64,000 nucleotides of DNA from Peptoniphilus_A sp001811425 (GCF_001811425.1 NZ_KV804746.1:25201-89200), one strand, 5' to 3'. Positions 27,053 to 35,584 are shown, counted from the stretch's first letter. Notes: generated from the letters alone by a model not told the origin. Translations and numbers: made by a program.

Positions 27053-27196
27053 TTATTTTTTTTCATTTACTGAGCAGGTGCTGTGACATGACTGGCAGCC
27101 ACAACCACATCCGCTCTTTTTGTGCATTACTTTTTTAACTGCAAGGGCAATTGCAGCAATTATAACAAGGGCGACTAAAATATTAATTGGACTCAT
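27053..27196 (-). CDS. FeoB-associated Cys-rich membrane protein
   Basis: 47 residues. One N-terminal membrane helix (INILVALVIIAAIALAV, residues 4-20) is followed by a basic stretch and a cysteine cluster GCGCGCQSCHSTC (residues 29-41, six Cys). This is the layout of the FeoB-associated small proteins often found after feoB. The ATG lies inside the last codons of feoB (GAGGTGGT ahead), so it is translationally coupled. Function is unproven; binding of ferrous iron or a redox role at the FeoB pore is the usual guess. Confidence 0.85.
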   Translation of the reverse strand: MSPINILVALVIIAAIALAVKKVMHKKSGCGCGCQSCHSTCSVNEKK

Positions 27197-29342
27197 ACTT
27201 TACCACCTCATCCTTATTCTTTTCAAAATCCCTTTCATTTAGCTTTGACCTATCCTTTCTAAATAGGAGATAGCCGTAGATAAATAGAACAAGTATAGCC
27301 AAGGCTGTCATTAGGTTGAAGGATCCACCTTCAAATAATCTGCCAAATTGATAAATCATAAAGGCAACTGTGTAGGAGAACAAGATTTGATAGCCTATTG
27401 CTAAACCAAACCATTTCTTTGAACCCATTTCTTCCTTTATAGCTCCCGTTGCTGCAAAGCAAGGAACTGTAAGTTGGTTGAAGAAAACAAAGGCAAAGGC
27501 TGATGCTGTTGTAAATCTTTCAGCTACAAGTGCAACCATTGGCGCATCTTCTGCTCCAACTTCTCCAATGCCTGCAAGAACTCCATAAGTTCCCACTACA
27601 ATTTCCTTGGCAACAAGTCCAAGAATTGTAGCAACACTTGCTATCCAATCGCCAAAGCCAAGAGGAGCAAATATTGGTGCAATAGCTTTTCCTATTACTG
27701 CAAGAATTGAATCTTCAGGATCTGCATTGAAGTCCATGAAGTGTCCTGTAACAGAAATACTTTGCAAGAACCAAACTACAACTGTTGCAAGAAGAATTAT
27801 TGTTCCAGCCTTTACAACAAAGGCCTTACATCTAAACCAAGTTGCCTTTAAAACATTGTGGGCACTTGGCATGTGGTACTCAGGAAGTTCCATTACAAAA
27901 GGAGCAGGATCTCCTGAAAAATATTTTGTCTTCTTTAAAATAATTCCTGATACTATAACGGCAAGGATTCCGCCAAAGTACCAAAGAGGTGCATACCACC
28001 AGCTGCCACCCAAGAAGGCAGCAAACATTGCAATAACATCTAGCTTGGCACCGCAAGGCATAAAGGATGCAGTCATAATAGTCATCCTTCTGTCGTTATC
28101 TGACTCAATGGTCCTCGTTCCCATAATGGCAGGCACTGAACAGCCAGTTCCCATTAAAATCGGAATGAAAGACTTGCCAGATAGGCCAAATTTTCTAAAA
28201 ATTCTATCTAAGATAAAGGCAATTCTTGACATATATCCAATGTCTTCTAGGATTGCTATGAATAAAAACAAAGTAGCAATAACTGGCAAGAAACCAAGAA
28301 CAGCACCAACGCCGCCGATAATTCCATCAACTAAAAGAGATGTCAAAAATTCTGATGTGCCAGCATTTTCCAAGAAACCTCTAAAGTTTTCGCCAATAAT
28401 TTCTGTAAAGAATTTTTCATTTACCCAGTCCGTTACAGGTCCGCCAACATAATTTATTGCCAAAATGTAAACTAAAGTGATGACGCCAATAAATATAGGA
28501 AGAGCCAAAAATCTATTAGTAACTACCCTGTCAATTTTGTCAGAAGTAGTCATTCCCTTTCTGCCTTTTTTGACAGCATCCTTAGTTACTTCAGACACAA
28601 AATTGTATCTTCCATCTGTGATTATGCCTTCGCCATCGTCGTCATATTTTTCTTCAGCTTCCTCAATAATTTCATTAAGCCTTCTAGTTTCCTTGCCATA
28701 AAGAGGATACTCTTCGATAATTTTTTCGTCTTCTTCAAAAAATTTAACAGCAAGCCATCTCTTAGCTGGATTGTCTTTTATGACGCTGAAGTTTTCAATT
28801 TCCTTGATGTAGTTTTCAATATCAGGGTCAAATTCGTGATAATGAGTATTTTTTTTGTGGGCAGCTTCCTTTGCCGTCTCAATTAACTTATCAATGTTTT
28901 CATTTTTTAAAGCAGAAATCTCAACAACCTTGCAGCCAAGCTTTTCCTCTAGCATCTTAATATCTATGAAGTCATTATTTTTTCTTACGACATCCATCAT
29001 ATTAAGAGCAAGGACAACAGGAATGCCAAGTTCCACAAGCTGAGTCGCCAAAAATAAATTTCTCTCAATATTAGTAGCGTCCACAACATCAATAATTGCA
29101 TCTGGTCTCTCATTTACCAAATAATCTCTTGAAACAACTTCTTCCAAAGTGTAAGGCGAAAGAGAATAAATGCCAGGCAAATCTGTGAAGTGAACTTCCT
29201 TATCCTTTTTATACTTGCCAGTCTTTTTTTCAACAGTTACACCAGGCCAGTTACCAACATATTGGTTTGAGCCTGTTAAATTGTTGAAAAGAGTGGACTT
29301 ACCACTGTTGGGGTTTCCGGCAAGTGCAATAGTAATAGCCAT
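27183..29342 (-). CDS. feoB: Ferrous iron transport protein B
   Basis: 719 residues. The N-terminal G domain has GNPNSGKST (9-17), the GNWPGVTVEKKTG switch, DLPGIYSL and NMMD; a helical spacer domain follows (to about residue 270). The membrane part carries the two Gate motifs, including PILMGTGCSVPAIMGTR with the conserved Cys. It imports Fe2+ across the plasma membrane, powered by GTP. Start ATG follows AAGGAGG. It follows two feoA genes. Confidence 0.96.
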   Translation of the reverse strand: MAITIALAGNPNSGKSTLFNNLTGSNQYVGNWPGVTVEKKTGKYKKDKEVHFTDLPGIYSLSPYTLEEVVSRDYLVNERPDAIIDVVDATNIERNLFLATQLVELGIPVVLALNMMDVVRKNNDFIDIKMLEEKLGCKVVEISALKNENIDKLIETAKEAAHKKNTHYHEFDPDIENYIKEIENFSVIKDNPAKRWLAVKFFEEDEKIIEEYPLYGKETRRLNEIIEEAEEKYDDDGEGIITDGRYNFVSEVTKDAVKKGRKGMTTSDKIDRVVTNRFLALPIFIGVITLVYILAINYVGGPVTDWVNEKFFTEIIGENFRGFLENAGTSEFLTSLLVDGIIGGVGAVLGFLPVIATLFLFIAILEDIGYMSRIAFILDRIFRKFGLSGKSFIPILMGTGCSVPAIMGTRTIESDNDRRMTIMTASFMPCGAKLDVIAMFAAFLGGSWWYAPLWYFGGILAVIVSGIILKKTKYFSGDPAPFVMELPEYHMPSAHNVLKATWFRCKAFVVKAGTIILLATVVVWFLQSISVTGHFMDFNADPEDSILAVIGKAIAPIFAPLGFGDWIASVATILGLVAKEIVVGTYGVLAGIGEVGAEDAPMVALVAERFTTASAFAFVFFNQLTVPCFAATGAIKEEMGSKKWFGLAIGYQILFSYTVAFMIYQFGRLFEGGSFNLMTALAILVLFIYGYLLFRKDRSKLNERDFEKNKDEVVKYESN

Positions 29343-29343
29343 C

Positions 29344-29586
29344 TTAGTCCTCCTTCTTTTCTATCTCTTCAATTGAAATAAGTTCAGCATCAGCCTTTCT
29401 TATGCTGAGTTCATAATTTCTAATATTAATTTGTACGGGGTCCCCTAGAGGTGCCACCTTTCTTATGTATATCTCAGCATTTTTTGTGATGCCCATGTCC
29501 ATTATTCTTCTCTTTAATGGACCTGAACCATTTATCTTTTTTACTATGTAGTATTTACCAACAACTGCATCTCTTAATGTTTGCAA
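29344..29586 (-). CDS. feoA: FeoA family protein (proximal)
   Basis: 80 residues, SH3-like FeoA fold: GKYYIVKKINGSGPLKRRIMDMGITKNAEIYIRKVAPLGDPVQI. FeoA is a cytoplasmic partner required for FeoB activity. Translation starts at TTG behind GAGGAGATG. It ends 1 nt before feoB. This copy has the canonical PLGDP(V/I) motif. Confidence 0.92.
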   Translation of the reverse strand: MQTLRDAVVGKYYIVKKINGSGPLKRRIMDMGITKNAEIYIRKVAPLGDPVQINIRNYELSIRKADAELISIEEIEKKED

Positions 29587-29588
29587 AT

Positions 29589-29819
29589 TTACATCTCCTC
29601 AACTAAAATCTTCTTTGCAATATCTTTGCCAATTGCAACTCTTGCATCCTTAATAGAAACAATTAAATTACCATCGTTCTCGTTTACAACCTTTATTACC
29701 GCTCCCTTAACAAAACCAAGATTTGCAAGGTGGGATTCAGTGACGCTGCTATTTTTTAAAGTCTTAACTCTTAAAATTTTAAAATTAACATTTAAGGGCG
29801 CCATTATTAAACTAAGCAT
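29589..29819 (-). CDS. FeoA family protein (distal, diverged)
   Basis: 76 residues, another SH3-like FeoA domain: LKNSSVTESHLANLGFVKGAVIKVVNENDGNLIVSIKDARVAIGKDIAKKILV. It keeps the LGFVKGA turn and the DARVAIGKDIA end, but lacks PLGDP. Tandem feoA copies ahead of feoB are known in Firmicutes. The start may be ATG 29819 or ATG 29804. First gene of the operon, about 100 nt after the promoter. Confidence 0.85.
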   Translation of the reverse strand: MLSLIMAPLNVNFKILRVKTLKNSSVTESHLANLGFVKGAVIKVVNENDGNLIVSIKDARVAIGKDIAKKILVEEM

Positions 29820-29848
29820 ATTAACACCAACTAACTAAAAATATATGT

Positions 29849-29917
29849 GAATTGACTTTTATAATTGAATTGACTTCAATTTTTTAAATGACTTCAATAT
29901 TTGAATTTGATTATCAA
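29849..29917 (-). promoter_or_regulatory. Repeat-bearing leader of the feo operon
   Basis: Plus-strand TGACTT occurs at 29853, 29871 and 29889, exactly 18 bp apart; the first two copies are inside GAATTGACTT and the last two inside TGACTTCAAT. An 11-bp palindrome TTGATTATCAA sits at 29907-29917. All lie after the predicted transcript start (about 29922). They could be operator sites for an iron regulator or RNA elements in the leader. Confidence 0.55.
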
Positions 29918-29928
29918 TTTCTTAATTC

Positions 29929-29956
29929 ATTATAACACAGCTAATTGAAAATTCAA
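29929..29956 (-). promoter_or_regulatory. feo promoter with extended -10
   Basis: Minus-strand TTGAAT (29951-29956), 16-bp spacer, TATAAT (29929-29934), with TG one base ahead of the -10. Confidence 0.65.
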
Positions 29957-29957
29957 A

Positions 29958-30187
29958 TCAATTTACCCATATTTTTCTTTTAAAAATATTAAGAGAATTG
30001 CTTTAAATCTTTTTAAGATTATTTAAAATAAAAAATTTGATCTATTAACTTCTTAAAATTATTTTTCTATTCTTTTAGGATTTTCTCATCATTAAAAATT
30101 TTTTATTATAATCTTTATATACTTCCTATTAAATTTTTTATCTCACTCATTTTTGATAAGCTGTAGGATTAAATTTCTAAAAAAACA
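29958..30187. other. AT-rich intergenic region
   Basis: About 230 bp of very AT-rich DNA between the feo promoter and the terminator of the next gene. No frame, RNA or clear repeat was recognised. Confidence 0.4.
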
Positions 30188-30216
30188 TTAAAAAAGACAG
30201 TCCTAAGACTGCCTTA
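30188..30216 (-). terminator. Terminator of the cysS operon
   Basis: AGACAGTC (30195-30202), CTAA, GACTGCCT (30207-30214) with one wobble pair; minus strand continues with a run of T. Confidence 0.85.
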
Positions 30217-30223
30217 ATTTATT

Positions 30224-31228
30224 TTATTTTGCTTCCCCATTTAGGGTTCTATAACTTATCCAGCCGTTGCCTATATTACACCAAGTTCTTCCATCGGCTC
30301 TTCTAGTGTCATAGACATAGACAGGGTCACCCTTAAAGAGGCTAAATTCAACTCCATAGTCAAATCCTGGTCCACTTCTTACATTGGCTCTGCCTGAAGT
30401 TACAAATTGATAAGTGCCAATTAAGTTTGATGCCTCTGCATTTTTTAATTTTGCAATTTGCTCTTCTAATTCGTCAGCCCTTGCCTTTTCCTTTAAGGCT
30501 TCGCTTTCCTCTTCTGCCTTCTTTTCACTGTCTAACTTTTGCGCATTTATGTCCTCTAACATTTTTTTGAAGTCAGCATTTTCTGGGTCCACTGCCAAAT
30601 AAGAATTGAGCCTCTTAATTGCACCCTCATAATTATTGCTGCTAGTTAGCTGTAAAATTTCAGCCTTAATTGCAGAATAGTTTTTCTCTATAAGGGAGTC
30701 CTTCTTTTCTTTTAATTCATCGTCGTCACTTTCTAAGTCCTTTAAATAAGCAAGAGAGGCCTCGTAGTCTCTGCCTTCAAATTTTTGATTGGCCTTGTTA
30801 AAGGTATCTTTGGCTTCAAGGTTCTTGTCGATTTTATTTATTTCATCTAAGTATTTTTTGTCAGAAGATTTTTCGTAAAGCTGGCTAAATTTTTCTCTAG
30901 CTTCCTTATAGTTCTTGGCTTCTAAATTTGCCCTTGCAGAACTTTCCAATTTGTTAAATTTATATTTCCCAAAGCCAAAATTAAATAAGAGAGAAAAGGC
31001 TATTAAGCCAAGGATGACAAATCCAAAGACTAGACCCTTTTGCTTTGTTCCCATGGAATCATCTTTAAAGGAATTGTTTTTTATGATTTTTTCTTCGTCT
31101 TCATAGTCATAATCTCTGTTTATTTTTTGAGTCTTGGAAAAATCCATGTCCTCTCTCAAAGGCTGGCCACACTCCATACAAAATAGGGCGCCCTCTGCAT
31201 TTTCTTTTCCGCAATTCTTACATCTCAT
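30224..31228 (-). CDS. Zinc-ribbon, membrane-anchored, SH3-domain protein
   Basis: 334 residues with clear parts: a zinc ribbon (MRCKNCGKENAEGALFCMECGQ, four Cys), a linker, one membrane helix (about residues 64-85, GLVFGFVILGLIAFSLLFNF), long charged helices with TPR-like repeats (KNYKEAREKF, RDYEASLAYL, NNYEGAIKRL), and a C-terminal bacterial SH3 (residues about 270-330, GRANVRSGPGFDYGVEFSLFKGD). The zinc ribbon should be inside and SH3 outside, near the cell wall. No specific function is known; it could sense envelope state. Confidence 0.75.
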   Translation of the reverse strand: MRCKNCGKENAEGALFCMECGQPLREDMDFSKTQKINRDYDYEDEEKIIKNNSFKDDSMGTKQKGLVFGFVILGLIAFSLLFNFGFGKYKFNKLESSARANLEAKNYKEAREKFSQLYEKSSDKKYLDEINKIDKNLEAKDTFNKANQKFEGRDYEASLAYLKDLESDDDELKEKKDSLIEKNYSAIKAEILQLTSSNNYEGAIKRLNSYLAVDPENADFKKMLEDINAQKLDSEKKAEEESEALKEKARADELEEQIAKLKNAEASNLIGTYQFVTSGRANVRSGPGFDYGVEFSLFKGDPVYVYDTRRADGRTWCNIGNGWISYRTLNGEAK

Positions 31229-31243
31229 TTATAAGCCTCCTCA

Positions 31244-31798
31244 CTATTTTTTATTTTTGTTTTTATTGGAAATATCTCTTCGAAAAATTTTTAGCTTATG
31301 AATAATTTCTTCATCGAGAGCAGTAACCTTCTCTTCCTTTAATTTTTTTGCAACATGAGAAACTTTATTTTTTGAATTTAGTACTTCAGCTTCAAGTTCT
31401 CTTGCAGAAATTCTCGTGCCTCCCCGAGACAAAATGATTTGCTGCTCAATGTTGTCACTTGTTGCCACCCGCACATTGGTAAGCTTTCCTATTTCGTCAA
31501 GTTGCCTCTCAATGTAGTGGTCTGCCGTCTCAAACTCCTTAGTGAAAATTATATCGATTCCATCCCTGTGGTAATTCTTGCCGCCAGATTTTTTCACCAA
31601 GTAGGCATCGAAGACAAGTATTATGTGCTCTTTGGTGCTGTGAGAAAATTCAACCATAGTATCTATGAGTTCATTTCTTGCGTCTTCAAGAGAAATGTTT
31701 TTTAATTTTATTAAATTTTGCCAGGAATTTATAATATTGTATCCATCTACAAAGAGATAGGACACATCTCTTCTATACCTACTTCTTTGTCTCTTCAT
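31244..31798 (-). CDS. NYN-domain protein, YacP/Rae1 family
   Basis: 184 residues, PIN-like nuclease of the NYN/YacP family: YLFVDGYNIINSW (metal Asp and Asn), DARNELIDTM, ILVFDAYLVK, VRVATSDNIEQQ and GTRISARELEAEV. In Bacillus this is Rae1, a ribosome A-site mRNA endonuclease. It sits after cysS-mrnC-rlmB as in Bacillus. Confidence 0.9.
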   Translation of the reverse strand: MKRQRSRYRRDVSYLFVDGYNIINSWQNLIKLKNISLEDARNELIDTMVEFSHSTKEHIILVFDAYLVKKSGGKNYHRDGIDIIFTKEFETADHYIERQLDEIGKLTNVRVATSDNIEQQIILSRGGTRISARELEAEVLNSKNKVSHVAKKLKEEKVTALDEEIIHKLKIFRRDISNKNKNKK

Positions 31799-31807
31799 TT
31801 TAAAAAA

Positions 31808-32515
31808 CTATCTAAAAATTTCGTACATTACTATTGCAGCTGCAACTGAGGCATTAAGGGAATCAAAGTCAGAAAAATTTGGAATAGTTATTATTTTGTC
31901 AGAGTTTTTCAAAATATTTTTTGAAACTCCCTTGCCTTCGTTGCCAATAATTACTGCAACTTTGCCAGAGAAGTCACACTTTCTTATGTCTTCTCCTTCA
32001 AGGTCTGTGGCATAAATCCAAAATCCAGCTTCCTTTAATTTTTCTATTGCCTGAGAAATATTTGTAACTTTTGAAACATCAATGTCGTAAATTGCACCAG
32101 CAGAGGACTTTACAACTGTGTCATTAACAGTAGCTGCCCTCCTATTTGGAAAAATAATTCCATCTACGCCAAAGAAGTTTGAACTTCTTGCTATAGCACC
32201 AAAATTGTGGGGGTCTTCAATTTTATCTAAGATAAAAATTTTCGCATCTTCCTTGTCCCTTAGTTTATTTATAAGATCTTCAAGTTCAAGGTAGACAAAG
32301 TCACTTACAAGAGCCACAACTGCCTGGTGGTTTTTTGTGCCAGCAAGTTCTTCCAACTTTTCATTGTCGCTAGTAACTGCGGGAACTTTTGCGTCTCTCG
32401 CCATGGCAATAATTTTTTTTATGGAACCTGTGGCATTTTTTCCCACATAAATTTTTTCTACTTCTTCATTCTTTAGGGCCTCAATAACTGGGCCCCTTCC
32501 ATATATATATTTCAT
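31808..32515 (-). CDS. rlmB: 23S rRNA (guanosine-2'-O-)-methyltransferase RlmB / TrmH family
   Basis: 235 residues, SpoU/TrmH fold. N-terminal substrate domain (YIYGRGPVIEAL, L30e-like), then DKIEDPHNFGAIARSSNFFGVDGII, VIIGNEGKGVS and IPNFSDFDSLNASVAAAIVMYE, the three knotted-methyltransferase motifs. Overlaps thyX by 4 nt. A tRNA target cannot be ruled out. Confidence 0.92.
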   Translation of the reverse strand: MKYIYGRGPVIEALKNEEVEKIYVGKNATGSIKKIIAMARDAKVPAVTSDNEKLEELAGTKNHQAVVALVSDFVYLELEDLINKLRDKEDAKIFILDKIEDPHNFGAIARSSNFFGVDGIIFPNRRAATVNDTVVKSSAGAIYDIDVSKVTNISQAIEKLKEAGFWIYATDLEGEDIRKCDFSGKVAVIIGNEGKGVSKNILKNSDKIITIPNFSDFDSLNASVAAAIVMYEIFR

Positions 32516-33273
32516 TTTAGATTTTTAAACTTCTCTCTAATTTCTGCTGCCTTACCACAAGTCATCTTGCCTTCTGGACATGGACCCTTAACGCAAGCTG
32601 GACCCTCGTCTCTAAATAAAAGGGGAGCAACTTCCTTAACCTCTCTTAGCATTTCAGTTGCCAGCTCTCTTATTTCCCATTGAGCCCTTTCGCAACATCT
32701 AACTGTGAAGAAATGCTGAAGAGTTCTTACATTCATTGTGACAACAATTTTTGTCTCGCAAGCATTAGGAAAGACATATCTTGCATCTTCTATGGACATT
32801 TTTTCCACTGCCTTTTTTGCCTTTTCTTCTTCCATTCCACTTTCTATTAGAGGTCTTGCATTTTCCCTTACAAGAATTTCAACTAATTTGTCGTAATCTT
32901 CTTGGTCTCTTCTCATAGCTTCAAGGAAAACTTTCTTGGCTTCCTCATTTTTTTCTATTTGAGGTGGAATAATGTATTCAAAGCTGTCAAGTTTTACATA
33001 TCTTTGTGATTGTTGTGAGTAAGAGGCAATTCTGTGTCTCACAAGTTGATGAGTAAGTGTCCTAGAAACACCTTCAATGGCAAAGGTAAAGCTCACATGT
33101 TCAAGAGGTGAAAGGTGAGAAAAGGACATAAGTCTATTTAAAAACTTCTCTGTAGATTCTTCTGTCAAATTCTCTGTGATTTCTTCAACACCAACTCTTG
33201 AATAGCAAAGTTTTGCAGCTGCAGCAATGGTTTTATCTGGATCCATTGTGTGTGAAATAATTTTTACCTTCAT
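32512..33273 (-). CDS. thyX: FAD-dependent thymidylate synthase
   Basis: 253 residues. The ThyX motif RHRIASYSQQSQR is at residues 79-91. It makes dTMP from dUMP with FAD and methylene-THF, so it is connected to the folate C1 pool that fchA/fhs handle here. The C-terminus ends with a Cys-rich segment (CVKGPCPEGKMTCG) seen in some clostridial ThyX. It is inserted between mrnC and rlmB in an otherwise conserved cluster. No thyA is in the window. Confidence 0.95.
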   Translation of the reverse strand: MKVKIISHTMDPDKTIAAAAKLCYSRVGVEEITENLTEESTEKFLNRLMSFSHLSPLEHVSFTFAIEGVSRTLTHQLVRHRIASYSQQSQRYVKLDSFEYIIPPQIEKNEEAKKVFLEAMRRDQEDYDKLVEILVRENARPLIESGMEEEKAKKAVEKMSIEDARYVFPNACETKIVVTMNVRTLQHFFTVRCCERAQWEIRELATEMLREVKEVAPLLFRDEGPACVKGPCPEGKMTCGKAAEIREKFKNLK

Positions 33274-33677
33274 CTGATCATCTCCTTAAATATTTCTCTA
33301 ATTCTATTATACCTTTTCAAAAGATAGAGGTAGCCAAAAAGGGCCTCCACTCCCGTCGCAATCCTATAGTCAATAGGATCTGCGTTTTTGGGAACTGTGT
33401 GAGACTTGGCATTTCTCCCCCTCTTAAAAATTTTAATCTCTTCTTCTGTGAGATTTTCTTCTATTTTTTCAAAAAGTTCTCTCTGGGATTTTGCACGGAC
33501 AAATCTTATGCTTTCTCTGTGAAGCTTGTTGGGATTTTTCCTTACATCTAAAATTTCACTTCTAACTAAAATTTCAAAGCAGGCGTCACCTATGTAGGCA
33601 AGGGCAAGGGGACTTAGCTCCCTAACCTCTGCCTCTGTGTAGTTTTTAACTTCTAAAAAATTTAAATTCTCTTCCAA
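33270..33677 (-). CDS. mrnC: Mini-ribonuclease III
   Basis: 135 residues, RNase III catalytic domain without the dsRNA-binding domain: SPLALAYIGDACFEILVR (signature), RAKSQRELFEKI, RGRNAKSHTVPKNADPIDYRIATGVEALFGYLYLL. It matures 23S rRNA in Bacillus. The TTG start overlaps the end of cysS, the usual partner. Confidence 0.93.
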   Translation of the reverse strand: MEENLNFLEVKNYTEAEVRELSPLALAYIGDACFEILVRSEILDVRKNPNKLHRESIRFVRAKSQRELFEKIEENLTEEEIKIFKRGRNAKSHTVPKNADPIDYRIATGVEALFGYLYLLKRYNRIREIFKEMIR

Positions 33678-35059
33678 GTTGTTCCACTTCTCGTATCTTC
33701 TATTTCAATGCCCATTTCCTTAAGCTTGTCTCTAATTTCGTCAGCCTTGGCAAAGTCCTTGTTCTTTCTAGCAGCATTTCTCTCAGCAATAAGACCTTCT
33801 ATGTCTTCAGAAATTTCTTCTCTTTCACCTTCCATGATGCCAAGGACTCTTGTAAGTTTCTTCAAAAGTTCAAGAGTCTTTTCTAACATCTCCTTAGAAT
33901 TACTTTCATCAAGGTTTAAGTTTATGTCCTTAACTAAATCAAAGATTGCAGTAATGGCATCAGCTGTATTTAAGTCGTCATCCATGGCATTTTCAAACTT
34001 TTCAATGTGCCTGTCAAAAGACTTATATAATTTTTCTTCTTCATCAGTGATTTTATCTACACTAGACTTTTCAATTGCATCTTCAAGCTTATACTTTGCA
34101 TTGTAAAGTCTCTTGCTGGAATTTTTAGTTTGTTCCATTACTTCTCTTGAGAAGTTAATTGGTGAACGATATTGAGTTGTCAATAGGAAAAATCTCAAGA
34201 CTTCAAGGTCAAATTCATCTGCAATTTCTCTTACAGTAAAGAAGTTGCCCTTGGACTTAGACATTTTTTCGTTGTCAACAGTTATCATGCCATTGTGGAG
34301 CCAATAATTTGCAAAGGGAACTCCATTGCAAGCTTCTGATTGTGCAATTTCATTTTCGTGGTGAGGGAATTGTAAGTCTTCGCCGCCAGTGTGAATATCT
34401 ATGTTGTCGCCAATTAATGTCTTTGCCATTACAGAACATTCAATGTGCCAGCCAGGCCTACCTTCTCCCCAAGGTGCTTGCCAGAAAGGCTCCCCTTCCT
34501 TTTTGTTCTTCCAAAGGGCAAAGTCACTTGGATTCTTTTTGTTGTCGTTAATGTCAACTCTGTGGCCAGAAATTAAATCTTCAATGTTCTTCTTAGAAAG
34601 CTTGCCGTAGTCCTTGGCATAATTAATGTCAAAGTAAACATCGCCATTGGAAACATAGGCAGCGCCCTTGTCTATCAAAGTCTTGATAAAAGAAATAATT
34701 TCATCTATGTGCTCTGTTGCTCTAGGGTTTAGGGTTTCATAATCGTAAAGGTGAAGACCATTTGCATCTTGTTTAAACTCCTTGATGTATCTTTCAGCAA
34801 TGTCAGAAACCTTGACACCTTCGTCATTAGCCTTATTTATCATCTTGTCGTCAATGTCAGTGAAGTTCACAACAAATTTTACCTTCATTCCCTTGTAAGT
34901 AAAATATCTTCTTAGGGTGTCGAAGACAACAAGGGGTCTTGCATTGCCAACATGAATGAAGTTATAAACAGTTGGACCACAGTTGTAAATCCCAACTTCG
35001 CCCTCTTTAATTGGCACAAAATCTTCCTTTGTTCTACTTAGAGTATTGTATAATTTCAT
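33662..35059 (-). CDS. cysS: Cysteine-tRNA ligase
   Basis: 465 residues. NCGPTVYNFIHVGNARP contains the first zinc Cys and the HIGH-like motif, HIECSVM supplies another zinc ligand, and KMSKSKGNFFT is the KMSKS loop. Length is standard. Start ATG behind AGGAGGATTT. No T-box leader is seen; only a terminator hairpin of the preceding gene is upstream. Confidence 0.97.
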   Translation of the reverse strand: MKLYNTLSRTKEDFVPIKEGEVGIYNCGPTVYNFIHVGNARPLVVFDTLRRYFTYKGMKVKFVVNFTDIDDKMINKANDEGVKVSDIAERYIKEFKQDANGLHLYDYETLNPRATEHIDEIISFIKTLIDKGAAYVSNGDVYFDINYAKDYGKLSKKNIEDLISGHRVDINDNKKNPSDFALWKNKKEGEPFWQAPWGEGRPGWHIECSVMAKTLIGDNIDIHTGGEDLQFPHHENEIAQSEACNGVPFANYWLHNGMITVDNEKMSKSKGNFFTVREIADEFDLEVLRFFLLTTQYRSPINFSREVMEQTKNSSKRLYNAKYKLEDAIEKSSVDKITDEEEKLYKSFDRHIEKFENAMDDDLNTADAITAIFDLVKDINLNLDESNSKEMLEKTLELLKKLTRVLGIMEGEREEISEDIEGLIAERNAARKNKDFAKADEIRDKLKEMGIEIEDTRSGTTWKRI

Positions 35060-35071
35060 AAATCCTCCTAT

Positions 35072-35094
35072 AAAAAAACGCCTCCTGTGAGACG
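35072..35094 (-). terminator. Terminator between the NUDIX gene and cysS
   Basis: CGCCTC (35079-35084), CTGT, GAGACG (35089-35094), with seven T on the minus strand just before the cysS Shine-Dalgarno. It may work as an attenuator. Confidence 0.75.
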
Positions 35095-35095
35095 A

Positions 35096-35584
35096 TTATA
35101 TACCTTTGAAAAATTTTTCGTAGTAATCAAGTCCTATAAAAGTTTTGTCTTCTACCATTTTTCTTATCTTATTTGGATCTGCAAGGTCAACATCCATGAC
35201 TTCTTCCTCTTGCAGTTTAATCTCATCAAGGGAAATATTTTTGCGAACTAGAAAAATATAAAAAATTGTGTTTTTTTCTGTGATAATCCTCTTTAAATGA
35301 AGCTCTTCTTCACTGATGTCGATGCCAAGTTCTTCCTTGAACTCGCGCACCATGCCTTCCTTTGGCGTCTCTCTTGAAATAACAGATCCACCAGCAGAAC
35401 AGTACCACATGCCAGCAAAGGATTTTTTATCGAGAGCCCTTCTTTGGATTATAAAATTTCCGTCATCTCGCAAAATCCATCCTTCTACGATAATATGGTA
35501 TTCATCATTTTTTAGCCTTTCGCCCTTTCTTATGGCGCGCCTCTTCCATTTTCCCTTTTTATCATATACATCCCAATATTCCAC
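35096..35584 (-). CDS. NUDIX hydrolase (Idi-like)
   Basis: 162 residues. The NUDIX box is complete: GGSVISRETPKEGMVREFKEELGI (two stretches around residues 65-88). The start EYWDVYDKKGKWKRRAIRKGE resembles the NUDIX proteins related to isopentenyl-diphosphate isomerase, but no catalytic Cys/Glu pattern of Idi was confirmed. Start GTG 9 nt after AAGGAG. The substrate is unknown. Confidence 0.85.
   Translation of the reverse strand: MEYWDVYDKKGKWKRRAIRKGERLKNDEYHIIVEGWILRDDGNFIIQRRALDKKSFAGMWYCSAGGSVISRETPKEGMVREFKEELGIDISEEELHLKRIITEKNTIFYIFLVRKNISLDEIKLQEEEVMDVDLADPNKIRKMVEDKTFIGLDYYEKFFKGI

Noticed and set aside
26869..27066. 65-residue minus-strand frame before the feo terminator
   Set aside because: It covers the terminator and the end of the FeoB-associated gene, with no family resemblance.
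27607..28452. 281-residue plus-strand frame opposite feoB
   Set aside because: Antisense shadow of an intact, clearly coding feoB; no ribosome site or family match.
35060..35095. T-box riboswitch ahead of cysS
   Set aside because: The leader is too short and has none of the T-box elements; only a terminator is present.
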